NCBI GenBank assembly: GCA_037384425.1
Contig: JARROA010000005.1
Span: 45,656 to 109,655 of the forward strand
Direction of reading: 5' to 3'
DNA: 64,000 nt
Source: Thiodiazotropha sp037384425
Lineage (GTDB): Bacteria; Pseudomonadota; Gammaproteobacteria; Chromatiales; Chromatiaceae
Below are positions 1 to 8,144 of this stretch, piece after piece. A program made the translations under genes and the position numbers. Below the pieces are notes generated by a model that saw nothing but the letters and a program-made list of their open reading frames with translations, did not search any database and was not told the origin of the DNA. The first letter of the stretch is position 1. The number at the start of each line of letters is the position of its first letter.

Positions 1-510
1 AGCTCGGATGCCTCTACCGAGCGCCTGAAAGGCCATGGCATCCCCGTGCTCGATCTCAACGCCACCGGCGAGCTGGAGGTCTACATCGATGGCGCCGACG
101 AATCGGACCACTACCTCAACCTGATCAAGGGCGGCGGCGGCGCGCTGACCCGCGAGAAGATCATCGCCGGCGCCAGCAAGCAGTTCGTCTGCATCGCCGA
201 CGAGAGCAAGCTGGTGGATATTCTCGGCAACTTTCCCCTGCCGGTGGAGGTCATCCCCATGGCCCGCAGCCATGTGGCGCGTCAGCTGGTCAAGCTGGGC
301 GGAACCCCCGTTTGGCGCGAGAACTTCGTCACCGACAACGGCAACCTGATACTCGATGTGCACAACATGGAGATCATGAAACCGATGGAGATGGAGCAGA
401 AGATCAACGCCATCGCCGGCGTGGTCACCACCGGCATCTTTGCCCTGCGCGGGGCCGACGTGCTGATTCTGGGCACCGAATCGGGGCCAAAGACGGTATT
501 GCCGAAATAG
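1..510 (+). CDS. rpiA: Ribose-5-phosphate isomerase A, C-terminal part (5' end outside window)
   Basis: Interconverts ribose 5-phosphate and ribulose 5-phosphate in the cytosolic non-oxidative pentose phosphate pathway. The reading frame is open from base 1 and gives 169 residues, about three quarters of the usual ~220, so the N-terminus lies upstream of the window. Family motifs are plain: DGADE (active-site aspartates), KGGGGALTREK with the catalytic glutamate and lysine region, and the GGTPVWRENFVTDNGN stretch. The C-terminus reads LGTESGPKTVLPK. A second, decayed copy of this 3' end lies 114 bases further on (624-664), so the present terminus may be a rearranged one. Identity is certain. 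Confidence 0.97.
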   Translation, partial: SSDASTERLKGHGIPVLDLNATGELEVYIDGADESDHYLNLIKGGGGALTREKIIAGASKQFVCIADESKLVDILGNFPLPVEVIPMARSHVARQLVKLGGTPVWRENFVTDNGNLILDVHNMEIMKPMEMEQKINAIAGVVTTGIFALRGADVLILGTESGPKTVLPK

Positions 511-528
511 TCCGTCCAAATCGGACGG
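511..528 (+). terminator. Short hairpin after rpiA
   Basis: A 6-bp stem (CCGTCC/GGACGG) with a 5-base loop starts directly after the rpiA stop. It has no T-run after it, so it would be a weak or non-canonical terminator. Confidence 0.3.
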
Positions 529-538
529 TATATCGAGT

Positions 539-620
539 GTAGCCTGGATGGAGCAACGCGAAATCCAGGATTAGCCGCAGTCACACCATCCCGGATTTCA
601 CTTCGTTGCATCCGGGCTAC
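539..620. repeat. 82-bp palindromic intergenic element, family A
   Basis: Two imperfect inverted arms start GTAGCCTGGATG and end CATCCGGGCTAC and enclose about 18 bases. A second full-length member of nearly the same size (81 bp) sits at 12847-12927, and half of one at 60339-60370. It resembles the dispersed REP/MITE-type palindromes common in gammaproteobacteria. Here it lies between the rpiA stop and a duplicated rpiA 3' end. Confidence 0.75.
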
Positions 621-623
621 TTA

Positions 624-664
624 CTGGGCACCGAGACCGGGCCGAAACGGTCTATCCCAAGTAA
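624..664 (+). pseudogene. Decayed second copy of the rpiA 3' end
   Basis: These 41 bases align with the last 42 of rpiA (469-510). They start with the same CTGGGCACCGA and end in a stop codon. Allowing one missing base after GGGCCGAA, they translate as LGTETGPKTVYPK-stop against LGTESGPKTVLPK-stop in the gene. No start codon or upstream coding sequence goes with it. The likeliest reading is that a palindromic element entered the 3' end of rpiA, with a small duplication that left the old end stranded downstream. Confidence 0.55.
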
Positions 665-865
665 ATCCCACCCCACGGCAACCGAAGCTGTCTCACAGAT
701 GGCTTCGGTCGGCCTCACCAAGTTGTGCGGTTTAGCTTTCCGTTTGAACACCAGCTAACGCCTCAGTGTTCTTTGCTGAAAATAGGCTCCAAGGCAACCT
801 TGGACCTGATGCACCAATGAGCCGTCTTAACAGATGGTTACGCCTCTCAGAGGTACTGCAGGCAC

Positions 866-893
866 AAAAAACGGGGCCCGAAGGCCCCGTTTT
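866..893 (-). terminator. Rho-independent terminator of the porin gene
   Basis: A perfect 8-bp stem (ACGGGGCC/GGCCCCGT) with a CGAA tetraloop is followed on the minus strand by a run of six T. It sits about 25 bases past the porin stop codon. Confidence 0.9.
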
Positions 894-918
894 CACTTCA
901 GTCATTGTCAAGCGACAA

Positions 919-1965
919 TTAGAAGTTGTGCACCAGACCGAACATCATGACGTCAGAAGACATACCGCCGGTGAAATCTTCCTCGTAGGCGCTGTAGGAA
1001 GCATAGGCACTGGTACGCTTGCTGAAGCTGTGCTCATAGCCAACGGTCATCTGATCGGTATCGGTGTCGACACTGGGCACAGTGGCACTCAGAGTGATGT
1101 TGGGGTTGAAGCCAGCGATCAGGTCGCCAATTCTCAGGACAGGCGCATCAGCCATGACGTACTGAGCCTTGATCTTGTCGTTGGGGGTGAAGTTGAAGGA
1201 GCCGCTCACACCGATAGCATCGGAGTTGTCGAGACCGGTGATATCCGGATCGAAGCTGTTGTACATCACGCCAGCCTGCCAGCCGTTACCCATCCAGACG
1301 AAAGTACCGCGGATCTCTTTCGGAGATGCGTCCACAGCGGTGCCCAGGTCATAGCCGTTGTAGGCCAGAGCAGCATAGATCGGGCCGTTCGAATACATAC
1401 CTGCGATGGAGTAGTGATCGGCGATACCGGTCAGATCGAGACCAGGCTGCTCACCAGCAACGGCGGCACCAACGAAGGTCAGGCCACCCATGGAGGGAGA
1501 GACGTAGGCCAGCACGTTACCGACGCGGTCGTCGCCAGGGATCAGGCCGGCGATATCACCACCCTTCACACCGGTGTAGTTCTGATCGGGGAAGACGTCG
1601 AACTTGCCCTGGGACATTTTCATCGGGGTGTCGTGACGGCCCGCGAGGAAGGTACCGAAGCCACCGGCCAGACCGATGAACTGGTTACGATTGTTCAGGG
1701 TGCTGCCTGCATCCGGGTTCACCTGGAACTCGAACTGGTAGACAGCGGTCAGACCGCCGCCCAGATCTTCGCTGCCCTTGATACCGAAACGTGAGAAGAC
1801 GCTGTCGGTGGACCAGACGTCCTGATCATCAGTGGCGGGATTTCCGTCGTCGATGTCGGTGTTGACAACAGCAAAGTGAGCCTTGCCGTACAGGGTAGCG
1901 TCAGCCATGGCGGCAACAGGTGCGACCAGAGCAGCGGCGATTGCCAGAGAGAGTACTTTTTTCAT
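919..1965 (-). CDS. Outer-membrane porin (Gram-negative general porin family)
   Basis: Predicted trimeric beta-barrel pore for small hydrophilic solutes. The 348-residue product has a textbook signal peptide (MKKVLSLAIAAALVAPVAAMA) and the mature start DATLYGKAHFAVV typical of Porin_4 (Neisseria/Burkholderia-type) proteins. Alternating amphipathic strands run to a terminal phenylalanine (GLVHNF), the signal recognised by the BAM machinery. GGAG lies 8 bases before the ATG. The gene is alone, with its own promoter region (AT-rich 1966-2110) and a strong terminator, as expected for an abundant outer-membrane protein. Substrate preference cannot be read from the sequence. Confidence 0.93.
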   Translation of the reverse strand: MKKVLSLAIAAALVAPVAAMADATLYGKAHFAVVNTDIDDGNPATDDQDVWSTDSVFSRFGIKGSEDLGGGLTAVYQFEFQVNPDAGSTLNNRNQFIGLAGGFGTFLAGRHDTPMKMSQGKFDVFPDQNYTGVKGGDIAGLIPGDDRVGNVLAYVSPSMGGLTFVGAAVAGEQPGLDLTGIADHYSIAGMYSNGPIYAALAYNGYDLGTAVDASPKEIRGTFVWMGNGWQAGVMYNSFDPDITGLDNSDAIGVSGSFNFTPNDKIKAQYVMADAPVLRIGDLIAGFNPNITLSATVPSVDTDTDQMTVGYEHSFSKRTSAYASYSAYEEDFTGGMSSDVMMFGLVHNF

Positions 1966-2012
1966 TGAGTGAGCTCCAATGAGTGGTTGAGTAGAATTTG
2001 ACTACGTTGCAA

Positions 2013-2041
2013 ATACTAGACAACACAATACCCCTTTGCAA
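2013..2041 (-). promoter_or_regulatory. Candidate sigma-70 promoter of the porin gene
   Basis: Read on the minus strand, TTGCAA (2041-2036) and TAGTAT (2018-2013) are separated by exactly 17 bases and lie about 50 bases before the porin ATG. Each hexamer matches the consensus at 4 of 6 positions. The DNA just upstream (2042-2110) is very A/T-rich, which would suit an UP element or a nucleoid-protein/OmpR-like site, but no specific operator is recognisable. Confidence 0.45.
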
Positions 2042-2413
2042 GCAAAAATTTTGTAAAAAAGATACATTTTTTCTTGTGTGACAAAAAAACAACACAGCAA
2101 AAAACCACAACGCGATCACTGAATATCAGTAGGTTACAAGAATAACCTCGAAACCAATTAATAACTTAGCTACAGCGCAACTTATTTCAGTCATTACTGT
2201 TGCACATTTCTCTCATATATTTTTTCAAACAACAGCGGAGATCATTTAGAAAAATTTCATCTAGCATACAGTCGGTTACGCCAACCTTTTTGACTTATGC
2301 ATAAGCTCTCTTGCTGAACTATTCCGTCAGCTTGGGTGTTTCACTCTTTCATGTACGCACAGAAGAGCACGCTTCGGGCAGGCCCCGGTTATGATGCGGG
2401 CGAGAAAATCGAT
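2042..2413. other. AT-rich intergenic DNA between porin and amgK
   Basis: About 370 bases with no convincing gene on either strand. It is much richer in A/T than the rest of the window, with several A- and T-runs. It probably carries the upstream control region of the porin. No terminator is clear for amgK, which ends at 2414 and is transcribed into this stretch. A small RNA cannot be excluded. Confidence 0.5.
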
Positions 2414-3409
2414 TCAGAGATTTCGGCGTGCCAACGCCGGCAGAACCTTTGACCGGATCAGTCGCACCAGCCCATCCAGCAGCGGATAGCGCTGATTCAA
2501 AGGCGAGATGTAGCCCAGGGTTCTGGGAATATCCTTCAGGTAGCCCGGCTTGCCGTCTCGCCGGTTCAAGCGGGCGAAGATTCCACTCGCCTTGAGATGG
2601 CGTTGCACCCCCATGAGGTCGAACCAGGACTGGAACTGATGTTCGTGCTCGTCGTGCAGCACTCCCGACTGGACGGCGAGTTCGAAATAGCCTTGCACCC
2701 AGGCCTCGACCTGCTGATCCGGCCAGCTGATGTAACAGTCACGCAGCAGAGAGACCAGATCGTAGGTGACCGGCCCGATGACGGCGTCCTGAAAATCGAG
2801 AATACCGGGATTGTGACTCGGAGTGACCATCAGGTTGCGTGAATGGAAGTCCCGGTGCACGCAGACCTGGGGCTGTTGCAGCGCATTGTCCGCCAGGGCG
2901 GTGAAGGTGGTATCCAGCATCCCGTGCTCGTCCGGGCTCAGGCTCAGGGAGAGTTCACGCCCGACAAGCCATTCGCGGAACAGCTCCATCTCCCGCATCA
3001 GCAGTGCGCGGTCATAGGCGGGCAATCCCTCTCTCGGACCACAGGCCTGAATCGTCACCAGCGCGCCAAGGGCGTCGCCGTAGAGGCGCTCCACCGTATC
3101 GGCATCGAGTCGATCGAGATAGAGCACAGAGCCCAGGTCCCCGAGCAGAAGAAAGCCCTTGGCGTGCTCCTCGGCGTGGATATGCGGGACGTTCAGCCCG
3201 ATGGCTTCGAAGCTTCGCGCCACTTTCAGAAACGGCTCCAGCGCCTCCTTCTCGGGCGGGGCATCCATGGCTATGTAGCTACAGTCACCGGTGGTGACGC
3301 GGAAGTAGCGTCGAAAGCTGGCATCGCCTGAAGCGGGTTCGATCTGGTATTCACCGATCATGGGCAAAGAGGCGAGCCAACTTTTCAGCGCCTCGATTCG
3401 TTGGGGCAT
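2414..3409 (-). CDS. amgK: AmgK-type N-acetylmuramate/N-acetylglucosamine anomeric kinase
   Basis: A 331-residue aminoglycoside-phosphotransferase-fold kinase. In Pseudomonas the family phosphorylates MurNAc and GlcNAc at C1 in a cell-wall recycling route that bypasses de novo, fosfomycin-sensitive UDP-MurNAc synthesis. Visible motifs are SGDASFRRYFRV at the N-terminus, the catalytic loop HRDFHSRNLM near the middle, and the metal-binding ILDFQDAVIGP. Length fits the family. In relatives the gene is followed by the nucleotidyltransferase murU and lies next to lptD. Here murU is absent, the next gene downstream is the porin, and an RND operon separates it from lptD. Function as AmgK is inferred from family resemblance. 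Confidence 0.85.
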   Translation of the reverse strand: MPQRIEALKSWLASLPMIGEYQIEPASGDASFRRYFRVTTGDCSYIAMDAPPEKEALEPFLKVARSFEAIGLNVPHIHAEEHAKGFLLLGDLGSVLYLDRLDADTVERLYGDALGALVTIQACGPREGLPAYDRALLMREMELFREWLVGRELSLSLSPDEHGMLDTTFTALADNALQQPQVCVHRDFHSRNLMVTPSHNPGILDFQDAVIGPVTYDLVSLLRDCYISWPDQQVEAWVQGYFELAVQSGVLHDEHEHQFQSWFDLMGVQRHLKASGIFARLNRRDGKPGYLKDIPRTLGYISPLNQRYPLLDGLVRLIRSKVLPALARRNL

Positions 3410-3690
3410 GGACGTTACCTTATGGCCTGGGTTCCGCTGAACGGCGGATTAGTATACCCCATCCTTTTTATTTGGCAGCGCCTGAGACAGTATAAAAACA
3501 GCCCATCAGGCTGCCGGGTAAGTCTGAAAAGTGATTCATGGTGCGGCTTGCCGCACCGTTATTATCATTCAAACCGTTACTATCATTCAAGCGCATGCAG
3601 CAGGACAGGGCCCCACCAAATTCATCATTCTTAATGATGAGTCGACCACCAAGCTCATCGGTAACCTAGAGTAGCGAGCCTCCCAGGCCT
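3410..3690. repeat. Patchwork of short repeats between the RND gene and amgK
   Basis: No gene is seen. The stretch holds the palindrome GGTGCGGCTTGCCGCACC (3540-3557), the core of a family found also at 31693, 33161 and 54039. Next come two tandem 18-base units with one difference (3556-3573 and 3574-3591, CCGTTATTATCATTCAAA type), a fragment of the GGGCCCCACC family, and a perfect 8-bp hairpin (3622-3640, TCATCATT/AATGATGA). The hairpin may slow or end transcription from the RND operon. Confidence 0.6.
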
Positions 3691-6600
3691 TCACCCCGTC
3701 TCCTTCACCGGTTGACCGCGTTGTGTCGACAACTGCGAACGCACCCACTCCCGCAGATCGTCCGCGATCAGATAGAAGCAGGGCAAGGCCAGCAGTATCA
3801 GCAGGGTCGCGAACAGCAGACCGAAACCCAGACTCACCGCCATGGGGGAGAGAAAGGCGGTCTGTCCAGTGGCGAAGAAGATCAGTGGCGAGATGCCGAG
3901 AAAGGTGGTGGCGCTGGTCAGCAGGATCGGCCGGATACGCACCCGCCCGGCCTCCACCAGGGCGTCCTTGCGCTCCCAGCCCTCGCGACGCAGGCGTTTG
4001 GCGAAGTCGATCAGGATCAGGGAGTCATTGACCACGATACCGGTGAGGGCGAGAAAACCGATCAGTGACAGAAACTGCAAATGGTAGCCGAACAGCACAT
4101 GGCCGATGATCACACCGATGGCGCCAAACGGAATGGCGAACATCACCACCAACGGATCGAGCAGCGATTTGAACAGGGCGGCGAGAATAAAAAAGATGAT
4201 CGCCAGGGCGATGACCATCGCCCGCTTCATGCCGGCCATCGACTCCTCCGCCTTCTTCTTCTCGCCGAGGAAGATCAGCTTCTGCCCCTGCGGCAGGGTC
4301 GTGAACTTCTGCTTGACCCGCTCCAGCACTTCGTTGGGAGTGACGATATTGGAATCCACCTCCGCCGTGATCGTCGCTAGCCGATCCAGGTTGCGGCGGT
4401 TGATGCTGTTGTAACCGCGCGCCTCGCGGATCTCCGCCACATCACCGAGATAGACTGTACGCCCGTCGTCGAGGGTGATCGGCAGGCGTTCGAGGGCATC
4501 GGCATCGCGGCGCAGCTGATCGTCATAGATCAGCCTCACCGGAATACGCTTGTCTCGCCAGCTCACATAGGAGATCTTGAGGCCGAGAAAACCGGTACGC
4601 ACCGCATCGGCCAGATCGTTTTGGCTCAAGCCGAGCTGACGCCCCCGTTCGTTGAGCTCATAGCGATACTCCAGCTTGCCCGCATCCATGTCCTGGCGCA
4701 CATCGGAGACCCCCGGCATGCGGGCGATGAAGGCGCGTATCTCCTCCGCCTGATTGCTCAGGCGGTCCACCGACTCACCGACCAGCCCGATCTCCACGTC
4801 GGCACCCGCAGGCCCGCCCTGTGGACGCAGAATCGACATCCGCTGGATGCCGGGAATCTGTTGCAGCTTCTCCCGCACCTCGTCGATCACCGCTTTGGAA
4901 TTGCGTTCCCTGGTCCCTTCCCAGCGGAACTGCAGGCTCACCAGCGGCGAGATCCAGCGTTCGATGAAGCCCTTGGGCTTCTGCTTCTTGAGGTCGACGA
5001 TCAGCTGGATATAACGGCTGCCGAGCTTGACCCGATGGAAGTCGATGAACATCACCCCCACGTTGGTGAGCAGGGTGTCGAGTTCATCCTCGCTCAGGGT
5101 CTCCAGCAGGGTCTGCTCCAGCTTGTCGGCCAGCCGCGAGGCGTCCTCGATGCTGTAGGTGCTGGGGGCCTCCACGTTGACGAAGAACTGGCCCACGTCC
5201 ACATGCCCGAAGAGCAGAAAGGGAATGCGGGTGATGGCGAAAGCGATGGCGATCATTAGAATGCCGACGCTCAACATCGCCACCGGATAGCGGTAGTCGA
5301 GACTCTTGCGCAGCAGCTGCGTATAGCGGCGGTTGAGCGCCGACCAGTCGATGCGCCCGGGCTTGCGCTGCCGCGCCGCACGCAGGAACTCCTTTGCGTG
5401 GGAGGGCAATACGCCGAAGGCCTCCAGCAGCGAGCCCATCAACGAGGCGCTGACCACCACCGGGATCACCGAGATGAAGGCCCCCATGGTGCCGCCGATG
5501 GCAAACATGGGCATAAAGGCGGCGATGGTGGTGGTGGTCGACGCCACCACCGGCCAGTAGACCTCTTTGGTGCCGAGCAGGGCCGCCCCATGGGGTTGCT
5601 CCCCCAGTTCCAGATGACGATAGATGTTCTCGTTGACGATGATGGCGTCGTCGACGATCAGGCCGAGCGCGATGAGGAAGGCGAACAGGGAGACCATGTT
5701 GATGCTGTAGCCCAGCATGTAGAGCGTGATTACGGCCACCAGGAAGGAGACCGGAATCCCCAGGGCCGTGATGAAGGCGACCCGGAAGTTGAGCATCAGG
5801 TAGAGCGACAGCAGCACCAGGGTGAGACCGACGATGCCGGAGGACTTGACCGTCTCCAGGCGGTTCTTCACATAGACCGAGAGGTCGCTGAACAGCCCCA
5901 GTCTGACCCCCGCCGGCAGGTTCTGCTGGCGCTCGGCCACATAGTCACGCACCAGCCGCGCCACCTCGATGGTGGAGGCCTGGCCGGTCTTGTTGATGGT
6001 GAGGTTGACCGAGGGCTTGCCGTTGAAGCGGCCTAGGGTCAGCGCCTCCTCCAGGCGCAAGTCGACCCGGGCCAGATCGCCCAGCCGCAACTGCCCTCCA
6101 TTGTCGTTGCTGCGCAGCACGATATCGGCCATCTGCTCCGGATCGGGCGGCACCCCCATACCGCGCAGACGGATATCCCCTCCGCTCGATTTCAGGGTGC
6201 CGCCGGGCAGGTCGCGCAGGTTCTGCCGCAGGGCGCGGGCGACCTGGTTGAGCGAGACCTGGCGCGCCGCCAGCACCTGGGGGTCGACCTCCACCCAGAC
6301 CTCCCACTCACGATCGCCGGCCACCCCCACCGAGGCAACGCCCGGGAGCTGGATCAACTCGTCCTCGATGCGCTCTGCAATGGCATAGAGCTCACCCCGG
6401 GCGATGGCACCGAAGAGGCTTACCGAGATTACCGGGAAACGGGTCTCCAGCCGCGCCAATTCCGGCTCCTCCGCCTCCTGCGGCAGGTCGTCGACCTGAT
6501 CGAGGGCGGTGCGCACCTTGCGCATGAAGTCGTCCACGTCGGCGCCGCTCTTGAGCTCGATGAGGATGCTGGAAAGCCCTTCGTTGCTGGTGGAGCTGAT

Positions 6601-6831
6601 GACATCGATGTCGGCCAGACCGTCCAGCTCCTGCTCGATGGGCAGGCTCACCTGGCGCTCCACCTCTTCCGGCGAAGCCCCCTCGAATACGGTCTTGATG
6701 CTGACCTTGTCCTGCTCCACCACCGGGAACATCTCCTGCGGCATGGCGTACCAGGAGAGCACACCGGCCAGCAGCACGATCACCAGCAGCAGGTTGACGA
6801 CCAGCGGGTTGCGGATGGAGAAATCGATCAA
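3691..6831 (-). CDS. RND-family efflux transporter, inner-membrane pump
   Basis: Proton-driven inner-membrane pump of the AcrB/HAE1 superfamily, expected to work in a tripartite complex with the adaptor encoded just upstream and an outer-membrane channel. At 1046 residues it has full length. Features are an N-terminal membrane helix (residues ~8-28), the porter domain with SPEEVERQVSLPIEQEL, and the TM4 motif GLIVDDAIIVNENI carrying the paired aspartates of the proton relay. A second half repeats this plan (GIVVNDSLILIDFAKR near the end). The start overlaps the adaptor stop by 4 bases. No TolC-like gene is nearby. Substrate is not predictable; it is not of the CzcA metal type by motif. Confidence 0.92.
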   Translation of the reverse strand: MIDFSIRNPLVVNLLLVIVLLAGVLSWYAMPQEMFPVVEQDKVSIKTVFEGASPEEVERQVSLPIEQELDGLADIDVISSTSNEGLSSILIELKSGADVDDFMRKVRTALDQVDDLPQEAEEPELARLETRFPVISVSLFGAIARGELYAIAERIEDELIQLPGVASVGVAGDREWEVWVEVDPQVLAARQVSLNQVARALRQNLRDLPGGTLKSSGGDIRLRGMGVPPDPEQMADIVLRSNDNGGQLRLGDLARVDLRLEEALTLGRFNGKPSVNLTINKTGQASTIEVARLVRDYVAERQQNLPAGVRLGLFSDLSVYVKNRLETVKSSGIVGLTLVLLSLYLMLNFRVAFITALGIPVSFLVAVITLYMLGYSINMVSLFAFLIALGLIVDDAIIVNENIYRHLELGEQPHGAALLGTKEVYWPVVASTTTTIAAFMPMFAIGGTMGAFISVIPVVVSASLMGSLLEAFGVLPSHAKEFLRAARQRKPGRIDWSALNRRYTQLLRKSLDYRYPVAMLSVGILMIAIAFAITRIPFLLFGHVDVGQFFVNVEAPSTYSIEDASRLADKLEQTLLETLSEDELDTLLTNVGVMFIDFHRVKLGSRYIQLIVDLKKQKPKGFIERWISPLVSLQFRWEGTRERNSKAVIDEVREKLQQIPGIQRMSILRPQGGPAGADVEIGLVGESVDRLSNQAEEIRAFIARMPGVSDVRQDMDAGKLEYRYELNERGRQLGLSQNDLADAVRTGFLGLKISYVSWRDKRIPVRLIYDDQLRRDADALERLPITLDDGRTVYLGDVAEIREARGYNSINRRNLDRLATITAEVDSNIVTPNEVLERVKQKFTTLPQGQKLIFLGEKKKAEESMAGMKRAMVIALAIIFFILAALFKSLLDPLVVMFAIPFGAIGVIIGHVLFGYHLQFLSLIGFLALTGIVVNDSLILIDFAKRLRREGWERKDALVEAGRVRIRPILLTSATTFLGISPLIFFATGQTAFLSPMAVSLGFGLLFATLLILLALPCFYLIADDLREWVRSQLSTQRGQPVKETG

Positions 6832-8003
6832 GGCGTCGCCCCCTCGATCTCGACCTCCAGACCGTCGTTGAGGACCTCGACGTCGCGCGCCACCACCCGA
6901 TCTCCGGCAGCGATTCCTTCACGGATCACCTGCAGATCGCCGATGCGCACGCCGGCCACCACCGGCCGCCGCTGCAGCCGGCCAGCGTCCACCAGGAATA
7001 GATAGTGACCGCCCTCCTCCCGCAGCAGGGCCGACGCCGGCACCACCAGGGCATCCTTGCGCAGCCTCAGCGGCAGTGCCACCTGACCAAGCTCGCCGGG
7101 CAGCAGATCGCCCCCCGCGACGCGGATACGGATGGGATGGGTATGGGTCTCGGGATCGGGATCGAACTGCAGGGCGATCAGCTCACCCGGAATCTGACGG
7201 CCGTCCACAGCCACCTTCAGCCGCTGTCCCAGACTGAGCGCCCCCGCCACATCGTTGCTGACCTCCAGATGCAGCTCCAGCGCGTCGCTGTCGATCAGCT
7301 CCACGGCCGCGGTGTTGGCCTGCAAGGAATCGCCCACTTCCACCAGCACCCGGTTGACGCGGCCGTCGAAGGGGGCCTCGAGACGAGTCCGCTGCAGATT
7401 GCGCCGGGCGCGGTTGAGCGCCGCCTCCTGACGAGCCAGTCGGGCCTGTCCCCCTTCGATACCGTATGCGAGCCGCGCCAGCTCGCTCTCCAGACCGAGC
7501 AGCTTCTGGCGCGCGCCGTCACGGGTAGAGGCCGAGGCGAGGGAGCCCTGACCCAGCTTTTCCAGTCGTTCGAACTCCTTTTGCGCCAGGTCCCGGTTCT
7601 CCCGCGCCAGCTTGAGCAGCGTTTTGTCCTGCGCGATGGCGGCCCGGGTCTCGGTGAGCTGCGACTCCGCCTCCACCAGCGCGTCGCGGTAGTCCGCGTC
7701 GTCCAACTGCAACAGCAGGTCGCCCTTCGCCACCAGGGCGCCGGGCTCCACTGCGCGCCGCAGCACCTCACCCGAAACCTCGAAGCGCAGCGAGGCCACC
7801 TGCCGCGGCCGCAGCACGCCGGTCAGTTCGACCCGAGGCTGCATGTCCTGCACCCGCACCCGAGTCACTTCGACACGGGTGCGGGGGGAAGCTTTCATCT
7901 CCGTGTTCGCCTCCGGCCGGGTGAGGACCAGCAGAAACACGACCAGAAGGGTGGCGACCAGTATCGCCAGGGTGAGCAGAGCGCGTGACAGGGTGGATGA
8001 CAC
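6828..8003 (-). CDS. RND efflux periplasmic adaptor (membrane fusion protein)
   Basis: A 391-residue adaptor linking the RND pump to an outer-membrane channel. An N-terminal anchor helix (residues ~8-28) is followed by a short linker, the first half of a lipoyl/barrel-sandwich domain (SGEVLRRAVEPGALVAKGDLLLQLD), a long alpha-helical hairpin (residues ~100-190, rich in A, R, E, L), and the second lipoyl half (LEAPFDGRVNRVLVEVGD). Beta-barrel and membrane-proximal domains come last. The last 4 bases overlap the pump start, so the two are translationally coupled. The promoter must lie in the 141-base gap shared with the divergent lptD. Confidence 0.92.
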   Translation of the reverse strand: MSSTLSRALLTLAILVATLLVVFLLVLTRPEANTEMKASPRTRVEVTRVRVQDMQPRVELTGVLRPRQVASLRFEVSGEVLRRAVEPGALVAKGDLLLQLDDADYRDALVEAESQLTETRAAIAQDKTLLKLARENRDLAQKEFERLEKLGQGSLASASTRDGARQKLLGLESELARLAYGIEGGQARLARQEAALNRARRNLQRTRLEAPFDGRVNRVLVEVGDSLQANTAAVELIDSDALELHLEVSNDVAGALSLGQRLKVAVDGRQIPGELIALQFDPDPETHTHPIRIRVAGGDLLPGELGQVALPLRLRKDALVVPASALLREEGGHYLFLVDAGRLQRRPVVAGVRIGDLQVIREGIAAGDRVVARDVEVLNDGLEVEIEGATP

Positions 8004-8144
8004 GATGAGCTGAGGTTCCTTGAATTTGAAGATTGGCAGATTCTATGCGATTTTGTGGCGGCCCGCGTGACGATTCGTCAATGCTGACCCTGTAGGAGGC
8101 CTGTTGACACTGATCCGAAAGGCTCTGTTGCCGACGTCGCTCCG

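Noticed and set aside
766..1794. Long open frame (342 codons) antisense to the porin gene
   Set aside because: The porin on the other strand has signal peptide, family motifs, ribosome site, promoter and terminator. The antisense frame is an effect of GC-rich codon use and lacks any recognisable feature.
4621..6036. Two 212-codon frames antisense to the RND pump
   Set aside because: Composition is histidine-, arginine- and glutamine-rich without motifs, as expected for the reverse complement of a high-GC gene.
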